Part shown: piece after piece, positions 1 to 7,345 of the stretch | How the letters are laid out: each line of letters starts with the position of its first letter | How positions within the stretch are numbered: the first letter of the stretch is position 1 | Source: Candidatus Heimdallarchaeota archaeon LC_3 | GTDB lineage: Archaea; Asgardarchaeota; Heimdallarchaeia; Hodarchaeales; LC-3 | Assembly: GCA_001940645.1 (NCBI GenBank) | Contig: MDVS01000046.1 | Span: forward strand, 1 to 59,465 | Length of the DNA stretch: 59,465 nucleotides | Direction of reading: 5' to 3' | Program-made: the position numbers and the translations under genes | Notes under the pieces: model-generated | Database searches by the model: none | Seen by the model: only the letters and a program-made list of their open reading frames with translations | What the model was told of the DNA's origin: nothing

Positions 1-745
1 GCGTACGTTTACGACCTCTTGTCTGTTCATTGGCTTTCTTTTTAGCATCATGATCAACTTTCTGAACAGAATAATTACTTTTACCATCTATTCGATAATC
101 TAGACTCAATTTCTGTAAAGAAGAACGAAATTCATATGGACTGTACCAGGAGTCAGCTTCAATGATGATGCGTTGTCTTGAGATACCTTGTATGTCTGTC
201 ACATTAATAAATGATTGAATCATGGTTATTGCTGCTTCATTCTTAAGATCTTGATGCTTAACCTTTTTAGAAAGTTTTTTTGTCGGCTTGGTCGTAGATG
301 TGAGAAGCCAAGGGATGAACAAAAGTACTTTCCCATCCACTTCTAACACTAGGTTTACAAGGCATAATGCACGTGTTTGACGCTTGGAACTATGATTATA
401 CCATCGAAGAGAAGCAAATATCTTTTGTCCTGATTTTTCGACTAATGGGTCATCGATAATAAGATAAAACTTTTTGTGGTTACCTATACTGGTAAGAACA
501 TCTTTAAGTAGTGCTTTCATGACCTTTCGTTGGATGAAAGAATATTTTTTTAATAATCTTGCTAAATAATTATGACCTATTCTTCGTCCAAGCCTAGTAG
601 AGAGGCTAGAAAGACTGAAAGAAGATGAACCTATGAGAGCAGAGATAATTTCCCATAGAGCTTCATGGTCACGTTTGGTCAGACAAGAAGATTTTTCAAG
701 GTACAAGAAGAACTTTTTTTGAAAGGAGTTGGTTATTTCGGTCAT
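1..745 (-). CDS. IS4-superfamily (IS701/ISH3-like) transposase, 5' part only
   Basis: Reading leftward from an ATG at 745-743, an uninterrupted frame of 248 codons runs off the left edge, so the C-terminus is missing. The visible part carries two motifs typical of DDE transposases of the IS4 superfamily: YLIIDDPLVEKSG, with the first catalytic Asp, and IIIEADSWYS, with the second. The catalytic Glu should lie beyond the edge. The N-terminal ~60 residues are helical and basic, as in the DNA-binding part of these enzymes. Base composition looks less AT-rich than the neighbouring genes, consistent with recent arrival. Whether the element is intact cannot be judged. The superfamily call is fairly sure, the family name less so. 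Confidence 0.8.
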   Translation of the reverse strand, partial: MTEITNSFQKKFFLYLEKSSCLTKRDHEALWEIISALIGSSSFSLSSLSTRLGRRIGHNYLARLLKKYSFIQRKVMKALLKDVLTSIGNHKKFYLIIDDPLVEKSGQKIFASLRWYNHSSKRQTRALCLVNLVLEVDGKVLLFIPWLLTSTTKPTKKLSKKVKHQDLKNEAAITMIQSFINVTDIQGISRQRIIIEADSWYSPYEFRSSLQKLSLDYRIDGKSNYSVQKVDHDAKKKANEQTRGRKRT

Positions 746-758
746 TTTTACTCGAAAT

Positions 759-779
759 AAAGAAGTAACCAACTTCTTT
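759..779. repeat. Perfect 8-bp inverted repeat upstream of the transposase
   Basis: AAAGAAGT (759-766) and ACTTCTTT (772-779) form a perfect stem around a 5-nt loop, 14 bp upstream of the transposase start. It could belong to the insertion sequence end or be a regulatory hairpin blocking readthrough. The rest of 780-1010 is AT-rich with no gene seen. Confidence 0.4.
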
Positions 780-1010
780 TCTACATTTTCGTAAACTCAA
801 TAAATGCAAGTCGAGTAATATACTACAAAAATATTCTATTCGTAAAATAATAAAAATAGAGATAAGTTTAATAAAAAAAAGTTTTTAGATTAGAAAAATT
901 CGAAAAGATAGTAGTTAAATATCTGTTTAAAAAATCGTAACTTAATTAATAGAAACAAAATGGTTTTACTTTAAAATAAGAACACTCGTTCTGAATAAAA
1001 GTGAAAATTT

Positions 1011-1766
1011 ATGTCAATTTATGATTCTTATTATAATGTGGACGCTAAAAAATTAAGATTTATATTTTTAACAGCAGTCATGGATTATTTGAAAGTAAAT
1101 AATTACCGAATAGCAGCACATACGTTAAGTAAGACTCCTGCTCCCTTAGCATCAAGGACCGATATAGCTCCTCTAGTAGATGTTGTTAAAGAGAATGAAA
1201 ACATCGATATTGTTGGATTAGCTCCCTCTAATAAAATTTTTCTAGCAAGAGCAATAGACATTCCTTTAGATGAACTCACAGCTCATTCTCACAATGATCC
1301 TTCATTTTTAGAATCTATTAAATCAACCATTAATGCTATAGCAGATGGTACGAAAGGTATCGAATTTATTTTTATTACAACAGGGTTGATAAAGCCAGAA
1401 TTAATGCAAAAAACAAATTTAGGGGAATTAATTGGCAAATCTAGTGAGGAAATTAATAAAAAAATCGTTAATTTTGTGTTTCTTGAAATGAGAATAGATC
1501 CCAAGTTATTAGCTAAATTTGATGATCAGAAAACCTATTTACGCAATATTATAACTAGAAGCAAATGGTTAGATCAGGAATACTCAGAATTCCCAGATTT
1601 TACTTGTGATATCTGCTCTAACCCAGTGATGGAGGGAAAATATTCTTTTAAATTTTGGGAAAATGAATTAACTGTTCCATATTGGATTTGTCCTAATGAT
1701 GGTGCACAATTTGAAGCTCCATCAACATCTGAACAAGCTTCCAGATTTATAACTGGATTTAGATAA
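1011..1766 (+). CDS. Hypothetical protein with C-terminal zinc-ribbon-like motif
   Basis: A 251-residue protein starting at ATG 1011. I do not recognise the family. Residues 1-190 look like a mixed alpha/beta, soluble domain without signal peptide or membrane segment. Near residues 199-230 is CDICSNPVMEG followed, about 25 residues later, by YWICPNDGAQF. A CxxC pair plus a third Cys and a nearby Asp or His could bind zinc like a short zinc ribbon. It is followed after 34 bp by the SCP2-like gene on the same strand, so the two may be cotranscribed. It lies beside the transposase, but composition matches the host genes. Confidence 0.7.
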   Translation: MSIYDSYYNVDAKKLRFIFLTAVMDYLKVNNYRIAAHTLSKTPAPLASRTDIAPLVDVVKENENIDIVGLAPSNKIFLARAIDIPLDELTAHSHNDPSFLESIKSTINAIADGTKGIEFIFITTGLIKPELMQKTNLGELIGKSSEEINKKIVNFVFLEMRIDPKLLAKFDDQKTYLRNIITRSKWLDQEYSEFPDFTCDICSNPVMEGKYSFKFWENELTVPYWICPNDGAQFEAPSTSEQASRFITGFR

Positions 1767-1800
1767 AATTCCGAAATTTGTCTTTTGTAGGTTTTTTCTC

Positions 1801-2166
1801 TTGGAAATTAGTAACGTTAAAAATTTTGATGAATTCATTAACCATGTATTAAATAATGAAGAAATTTTCTCTGAATTAAACAATTGGGGAAAAACTGTTC
1901 ATATTTTTTTAGATGGAAAAAATTATTATTTTGATTTTTCTAGAGCTCAAAAAAATGTGTTATTTTTTGAAGCTGATTCAGAAGAGACTTTTAATTTTAC
2001 AATTAAGACTAATTTCCCTATTTTTAAGGATATTTTAACTGAAAAAATCGATCCCATTGAAACTTTCGCGCAAGGTTTAATTGAAGTAGAAGGATCCTTT
2101 CTAGAATTGATGGAATTTGCTGAAATTATTGTAGAAAAAATTAGAAATAAAAAAAATATCAATTAA
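1801..2166 (+). CDS. SCP2-like sterol/lipid carrier domain protein
   Basis: A 121-residue protein using a TTG start at 1801, supported by AGGT about 10 nt upstream. Length and pattern fit a stand-alone SCP2 domain: an N-terminal helix, central strands (HIFLDGKNYYFDFS), then an acidic segment with IDPIETFAQGLIEVEGS, which matches the SCP2 pattern of a 'dp..a...G.i.v.Gd' turn before the last helix. Members bind lipids or acyl-CoA in a hydrophobic tunnel; the ligand here is unknown. The last four bases overlap the convergent gene on the minus strand. The family call comes from pattern recognition only. Confidence 0.55.
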   Translation: MEISNVKNFDEFINHVLNNEEIFSELNNWGKTVHIFLDGKNYYFDFSRAQKNVLFFEADSEETFNFTIKTNFPIFKDILTEKIDPIETFAQGLIEVEGSFLELMEFAEIIVEKIRNKKNIN

Positions 2167-2774
2167 ATATTTTTTATATCAGATTCTTCGATTGTTAGAT
2201 CAACAAAATTTTCAATAATCTCGTTTATTCTATTGAAATCAAGATAGGGCTCGCTGGTCCATACAGTTAAATAAAAACTTAATTTTTGAACGCTAAATTG
2301 CTCTTTGGATATATTCTGTATCAAATCAAACACATTATGCCTTAAGGATATTTCTATTTCAAACATAGATGCGATTTCTTTTACTTGTTCTAAAGTTTGC
2401 TCAATTATTCTTATTTCATTTATTAAACCCTCGGATTCATTGAGGATAAAAGACTTTTTCATTTCATTTTTTAATAGTTTTGTGGTAATATCTTCCCAAT
2501 TTTTAATTTTTTCGCCTAATTTAGAAAATTCATTAACAGTTTTCTGAATTTCAGGTAATTTTATATTTATTTGGTCAATTAAAATAGAAATTAGTCGATC
2601 CTGAATATCAGGGAATTGAGAAAATTGTTCAGAGTATTGCTTGGTCTTAACCAGATTTAGTTTTGAAATTAAACCTAGAATACTATTTGTTGATTTCAAA
2701 GAAGAGTTCTGGATTGATCTCCATTCTCTTGTGAATCCATTTAGTTTTCTTTCGATTGAATTAAATTCAAACAT
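2163..2774 (-). CDS. Helical coiled-coil protein, possibly C1orf109/AIRIM-like
   Basis: A 203-residue all-helical protein starting at ATG 2774, without membrane segment or signal peptide. Visible features are a Trp near residue 18, a hydrophobic helix (ILGLISKLNLV), then FPDIQDRLISILIDQ near residues 55-70, followed by long heptad-like helices. The order Trp, leucine-rich helix, FPD-x-x-x-RL, long helix recalls the DUF4477 family (human C1orf109/AIRIM), which is also about 203 residues long and acts with AFG2 ATPases in ribosome maturation. That comparison is from memory and unverified; a generic coiled coil is the alternative. It is convergent with the SCP2-like gene. Confidence 0.65.
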   Translation of the reverse strand: MFEFNSIERKLNGFTREWRSIQNSSLKSTNSILGLISKLNLVKTKQYSEQFSQFPDIQDRLISILIDQINIKLPEIQKTVNEFSKLGEKIKNWEDITTKLLKNEMKKSFILNESEGLINEIRIIEQTLEQVKEIASMFEIEISLRHNVFDLIQNISKEQFSVQKLSFYLTVWTSEPYLDFNRINEIIENFVDLTIEESDIKNI

Positions 2775-3134
2775 GATTTGTTAGCCTTGTTATCACATTT
2801 CAATTAAGCGAACTTTGAACCATTAATATATATTTTATTTTATTCCTTATTAAATGATTTCAGTTATTTTTATTACACCAATAAATAATAAAAATATTTA
2901 TTTTAATGAAATTCCTTAATAATTTTTTTGTGTATTATGTTATTTTTCTCTTATATAAACATAGATATAGGGTTCATTTCTGTTTATATTTTTATTAATA
3001 ATATTAGGTTTATAACCATTGGATATATATATGCTTTTAAGGTAACAGTTTATCTAATTTCTAAAAACAAAAAAAATAATCATAAATTAAATTTAAGCTG
3101 AAAATTGATAGAAAAAAATTAAATGGTGTAAAAA
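2775..3134. other. AT-rich intergenic region between divergent genes
   Basis: This 360-bp stretch separates two divergently transcribed genes and must hold both promoters. TATA-like runs occur near 2950-2960 (CTTATATAAAC) and near 3021-3032 (GGATATATATAT), the latter about 100 bp upstream of the plus-strand gene. No RNA gene, repeat or short coding frame stands out. Confidence 0.4.
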
Positions 3135-3611
3135 ATGACTGTAGTAGAAGAAATTGCAACCATTGAAATGCTTCCAGTAGTAGAAACTACTTCTCCAAGA
3201 TTGCAGGGATTTTTCATTAAAGCTTACAAGCGTCATAATAGAAAAAAAACTGGATTTCTAATTAATTCAATACGTGCTCTCAATATAGAGCAACAAGGAC
3301 CTAAAAGGGTAAGAACAAGAATTACTTGGTTAACGGAAAAAAATGCTTTTGAAATTGAAGAGCATTCTTCGTTAGCAGTAAGAAGAGGCGCAAGTATTGT
3401 TTTATTTCAAGTAAGATTCGATGATTTCGAAGCAGAACCTGTTTATATGCGTGGTAAACCAAATATAATAAAGCAAACATTTAAAGGAAAATCAGTCGAA
3501 TTATCATGGGGTCAAGATGGAATAATAGTTCTTAAATCAGTAGAAAATAAGAATCTAATCTGTAAATTGAAACGTAAACAGAAAATTATTGATATTTTAA
3601 TTGAGAACTGA
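3135..3611 (+). CDS. Hypothetical protein, small basic, beta-rich
   Basis: A 158-residue protein starting at ATG 3135, with GGTG about 9 nt upstream as a weak ribosome binding site. After an acidic N-terminus of about 20 residues it becomes rich in Lys and Arg, with alternating hydrophobic residues suggesting beta strands (RTRITWLTEKNAFEIEEH, ASIVLFQVRF, VELSWGQDGIIVLKS). No membrane segment, signal peptide or known catalytic motif was seen. It appears monocistronic and precedes the carboxylase operon by 126 bp. No family was recognised. Confidence 0.7.
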   Translation: MTVVEEIATIEMLPVVETTSPRLQGFFIKAYKRHNRKKTGFLINSIRALNIEQQGPKRVRTRITWLTEKNAFEIEEHSSLAVRRGASIVLFQVRFDDFEAEPVYMRGKPNIIKQTFKGKSVELSWGQDGIIVLKSVENKNLICKLKRKQKIIDILIEN

Positions 3612-3737
3612 ATTTTACTTCTATTTTTTATCATAAAAGTATTATTCATTCTAAACATCTATTTTTCCTAATTTTTTTAATATAATAAAGTAAGCTCTCT
3701 ATATTTTTTAATAAGAACAAATGAGTTGATTATTAAT

Positions 3738-5291
3738 ATGACTCCCACTAATGAAGAAAAATTCAAAAAGTTAAGAGATTTAAAAAAAGAGTTAGTAACC
3801 GGTGATCCCAAAAAAAACAAAAAACAAAAAGATAAGGGAAAAATGACTGCTAGAGAAAGAATTGATAATTTATTAGATGAAAGATCATTTGTTGAGTTAG
3901 ATCGCTTCGTAGAACATAGAGAGATAGATTTTGGGATGGAAAATATAAAGTATCCAGGAGATGCTGTAATAACAGGTTTTGGGACAGTTGATGGACGAAC
4001 AATATTTATTTTTTCTCATGATTTCACGAGATTTGGGGGATCCCTTGGAGAAATTTTTTCTCAAAAAGTTTGTCGAGTTATGGATTTAGCATTAAAGGCA
4101 GGAACACCTATAATAGGGATTAATGACTCAGGCGGGGCCCGGATACAAGAAGGAGTAGCATCATTGGGTGCTTATGGAGAAATATTCTTTAGGAATGCTG
4201 ACGTATCTGGTGTGATTCCCCAAATTTCTGCGATTATGGGACCTTGTGCAGGAGGAGCCGTTTATAGTCCAGCAGTGACTGATTTCATATTTATGGTTGA
4301 AAAAACCAGTCACATGTTTATAACGGGTCCTGATGTAATAAAAACTGTTACTGGTGAAGAAATATCTTTTGAAGATTTGGGTGGGGCTAGAACCCACTGT
4401 AGTAAAAGTGGGGTTGCGGATTTTTTTGATGTTAGTGAAATCGATTCTATTAATAGAATTAGGAAGTTATTATCATTTTTACCTTCGAATAATGTTGAAG
4501 ATCCACCATATATCCAAACAATTGATTCTCCAGGGAGAAAAGATCCAGGACTAAATTTAGTAATTCCTGATGATCCTAATAAGCCATATGATGTTAAGGA
4601 TGTAATTCAAATGATATTTGATAAAGAATCAATGTTTGAAGTAGCAGAATTATTCGCACAGAATGTTGTGATTGCATTTGCAAGATTGAATGGACATGTA
4701 GTAGGAATAGTGGCTAATCAACCTAATGTTTTAGCTGGTACTTTAGATATTGATGCATCTGATAAAATAGCTAGATTTGTTCGTTTTTGTGACTGCTTCA
4801 ACATTCCATTAATCACTTTAATGGATGTTCCGGGATTTCTCCCAGGCATTCAGCAAGAATATGGAGGAATAATTAGACATGGAGCAAAAATTATGTATGC
4901 TTATGCAGAAGCAACCGTCCCTCAAATCACAATCATCACAAGAAAAGCATATGGAGGAGCATATGTAGTTCTATCTTCAATTAATTGCCGGGCTGATATA
5001 GTTTTTGCTTGGCCAACAGCTGAAATAGCTGTCATGGGACCAGAAGGCGCAGCTAATATTATCTTTCGTAAAGAAATTAAAGATTCGTCAAATCCAGATG
5101 AATTAAGAAAATTAAAGGTTAAGGAATATAAAGAAAAATTCGCTAATCCTTATGTAGCAAGTTCACGAGGCTATGTAAACGATATAATAGAGCCTATGGA
5201 AACTAGACCGCAACTAATTGCAACTCTCAATGCACTGAAAGGAAAAAGAAAGCACAGACCTCCTCGTAAACATGGAAATATTCCTCTATAA
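3738..5291 (+). CDS. pccB: Acyl-CoA carboxylase/transcarboxylase carboxyltransferase subunit (PccB/MmdA/12S-like)
   Basis: A 517-residue protein of the family that moves a carboxyl group between biotin and an acyl-CoA such as propionyl-CoA. The length is typical. Visible motifs include TARERIDNLLD near the start, the oxyanion motifs GINDSGGARIQEG and IMGPCAGGAVYSP in the N-terminal crotonase-fold half, and in the C-terminal half VPGFLPG, RKAYGGAYVVLSS and AWPTAEIAVMGPEGAA. I chose ATG 3738 over the TTG four codons upstream because family members begin close to this point. It is the first gene of an operon with a 5S-like subunit and a biotin carrier. No biotin carboxylase lies in this window. 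The substrate cannot be told from sequence alone. Confidence 0.93.
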   Translation: MTPTNEEKFKKLRDLKKELVTGDPKKNKKQKDKGKMTARERIDNLLDERSFVELDRFVEHREIDFGMENIKYPGDAVITGFGTVDGRTIFIFSHDFTRFGGSLGEIFSQKVCRVMDLALKAGTPIIGINDSGGARIQEGVASLGAYGEIFFRNADVSGVIPQISAIMGPCAGGAVYSPAVTDFIFMVEKTSHMFITGPDVIKTVTGEEISFEDLGGARTHCSKSGVADFFDVSEIDSINRIRKLLSFLPSNNVEDPPYIQTIDSPGRKDPGLNLVIPDDPNKPYDVKDVIQMIFDKESMFEVAELFAQNVVIAFARLNGHVVGIVANQPNVLAGTLDIDASDKIARFVRFCDCFNIPLITLMDVPGFLPGIQQEYGGIIRHGAKIMYAYAEATVPQITIITRKAYGGAYVVLSSINCRADIVFAWPTAEIAVMGPEGAANIIFRKEIKDSSNPDELRKLKVKEYKEKFANPYVASSRGYVNDIIEPMETRPQLIATLNALKGKRKHRPPRKHGNIPL

Positions 5292-5301
5292 AGTGAATAG
5301 A

Positions 5302-6813
5302 ATGTTAACCCAAAATACAGTAAAGCTCACTGAGGTTTCTTTCAGTAGTTTATTCCCCCATTTTTGGAACAAATCAATATCAATAAATGAAATTAAAACA
5401 TTTAGTTCATACATAAATAAAATTCCCTTTGAAAATGTTATTGCATGGAGCTCTATTGATTTTCCCAATTTAATGTCGAAAACTCTTAATGAAAATCCTT
5501 GGGAGAGATTAGAAATTTTAAATAAACTTTTTGATCCTATTTCTTTGACAATAAATTTAATGAGCAAATATTTAACATTTCAAAGAGTTTATGATACTAA
5601 AATAGTTTCTAATTTTCTTGAGACTTTAAAAAGTTTTAACGTGGAGAATATAAGATTATTTGATCCTCTCAATGATTTAAATTTTTTAGAAGAAACAATC
5701 AATCTTTGTATCAAGAAGGATATGAATGTAGAGGGCACGATTCTTATTAACCCTATAAATCCAGATTTTGTATTACCTAAAAAAGTATTAGAATTATATA
5801 AAAAAAGTGAAACTACAAGTGTTATTTTGTTTGAGCCAACTGGAACCTTAAGGTATCAATTAATTAGAAGAGTTCTTGATCAACTTAAAAATGAGCTGAA
5901 ACTCAGCTTTAAATTATCTTTTTCAGGAAGAAAAGACGAATTAACATATATAATTGGAAATTTTTTAAAATCTGAACTAAATATTATTGGAATTGATGTT
6001 ACTTCACTATTAAATTATCCTGATCCTTGTCCACCAAATCTTATTACTATTCTTTCTTTATTTCACGATTTAGATATTAAAACCAATATAGATTTAAATA
6101 AGGTTCTAAGATTACAAAATGATTTATGTTTAATGGATATTAAAGACAATGATTGTAATAAATTAGGAATAATGACTAACACGGATTTAATCAAAAAGAA
6201 AATACCAATTTTTGCATATCAAAAGCTTGTTAATATTTTAAAAGAGAATAACAAAAAGAATTTAGTTGATAAAACTCTTATTGAATTCTCAAAGGTTCAA
6301 AAAGATTTAGCATACCCACCTTGCATACCCCCATTTACAGACTTCTTATTATCACAGGCCATTTTTAATTGTGTTGATGGAAAGAAAAAATATTCAACAA
6401 TTGTCCCTGAGATACATAATTTTCTTTCTGGGTATAATGGAAAAACATCGAATAATATTTCTAAAAAATTGAAAGAACTAAATCGAGAAGGTTTTATTCC
6501 ATCAACGATAGATTTTGACCAATATAAAAATTTAGAGATATATGAAAATTGGAAATTAGATAAAAGAGAAAGATTAGCTTATGAAATAGCAACAAAAGAA
6601 GCAGAAATCTATTTCATGAGAAAATTCAGTAAAATACCAAATGAAATTGATTTAAATAACAGAAAAACACTTGCATCACTTGTAATAAGTATAATAAAAA
6701 ATAAAGATCCAGTGCAGCCCTTGATAATTAAAGAAAACACGAAAACATCAAATATTAATAAGAAAACTTGGAGTTTAGTTGGAAGATTGGATCAGATGGG
6801 TACTAAGTTCTAA
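5302..6813 (+). CDS. Degenerate transcarboxylase 5S / OadA / PycB-like subunit, apparently lacking the metal site
   Basis: A 503-residue protein between the carboxyltransferase and the biotin carrier. Family resemblance: ENPWERLEIL, FNVENIRLFDPLNDLNFLEE, a TIM-barrel-like middle, and AYPPCIPPFTDFLLSQAIFN with LSGYNGKTS near the C-terminal half, matching the conserved C-terminal barrel of OadA/PycB/5S proteins. The active-site positions are all changed: the metal Asp of the RDAHQSL motif aligns with Val12, the carbamylated Lys of the IKDMAG motif with Phe177, and the H-x-H ligands with Phe203 and Leu205. It is therefore probably a structural or regulatory pseudo-enzyme. ATG 5302 fits the family N-terminus; an in-frame ATG at 5272 would overlap the upstream gene by 20 bp. 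Confidence 0.75.
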   Translation: MLTQNTVKLTEVSFSSLFPHFWNKSISINEIKTFSSYINKIPFENVIAWSSIDFPNLMSKTLNENPWERLEILNKLFDPISLTINLMSKYLTFQRVYDTKIVSNFLETLKSFNVENIRLFDPLNDLNFLEETINLCIKKDMNVEGTILINPINPDFVLPKKVLELYKKSETTSVILFEPTGTLRYQLIRRVLDQLKNELKLSFKLSFSGRKDELTYIIGNFLKSELNIIGIDVTSLLNYPDPCPPNLITILSLFHDLDIKTNIDLNKVLRLQNDLCLMDIKDNDCNKLGIMTNTDLIKKKIPIFAYQKLVNILKENNKKNLVDKTLIEFSKVQKDLAYPPCIPPFTDFLLSQAIFNCVDGKKKYSTIVPEIHNFLSGYNGKTSNNISKKLKELNREGFIPSTIDFDQYKNLEIYENWKLDKRERLAYEIATKEAEIYFMRKFSKIPNEIDLNNRKTLASLVISIIKNKDPVQPLIIKENTKTSNINKKTWSLVGRLDQMGTKF

Positions 6814-6836
6814 AATTAAAGTCAAGGAAATAATAA

Positions 6837-7340
6837 ATGTCATCACTTATTTATAAATATCGATTAGAAATCGAAAATAATGCATATGAAGTTGAAGTAA
6901 TTCAAAAAGGACAAGAGATTGAAGTATCAATAGATGGGGAAAATTTTCGATCCAAAGATCTAGAAAGTGAAATATTAAAATTTGAAGTAACTTCGTTAAA
7001 CAACCATGAAGAATATAATATTAGATACAATGATTTCAAATTTGAAGTCCATTTACATCAAAGACCTGAAGAAAAGAAAAGGATTAAAGCTTCTCTGATT
7101 TTAGAGGAATATTTTCAAGATGGAAAAATTCTAGCCCCAATGCCAGGAAAAATAGTATCTGTAAAATGTAAAAATGGAGATAAAATTAAAGAAGGACAAG
7201 AACTAGTAGTATTCGAAGCTATGAAAATGAAAAATTATTTTACGAGTCCAATAAATGGAATAATTACTTCAGTCAAAGTTAAAGAAAATGATTCTGTTAT
7301 AGCAAAACAAATATTGATAGAAATTGAAGAAAAAAATTGA
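6837..7340 (+). CDS. Biotin carboxyl carrier protein (1.3S-like)
   Basis: A 167-residue protein ending in a biotinyl domain (about residues 95-167). The signature is VFEAMKMKN, with Lys130 as the predicted biotinylation site, preceded by ILAPMPGKIVSV, the usual first strand-turn of biotinyl domains. The N-terminal ~90 residues form a beta-rich region that may dock onto partner subunits. The start at ATG 6837 is supported by AAGGAAA about 7-13 nt upstream. It is 23 bp downstream of the 5S-like gene and clearly in the same operon. It would carry carboxyl groups to or from the PccB-like subunit. A biotin carboxylase and biotin ligase must be encoded elsewhere. Confidence 0.92.
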   Translation: MSSLIYKYRLEIENNAYEVEVIQKGQEIEVSIDGENFRSKDLESEILKFEVTSLNNHEEYNIRYNDFKFEVHLHQRPEEKKRIKASLILEEYFQDGKILAPMPGKIVSVKCKNGDKIKEGQELVVFEAMKMKNYFTSPINGIITSVKVKENDSVIAKQILIEIEEKN

Positions 7341-7345
7341 TATAA

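Noticed and set aside
5272..5301. Ten extra residues at the start of the 5S-like protein
   Set aside because: They would overlap the carboxyltransferase gene, and the family N-terminus is matched from ATG 5302; not excluded.
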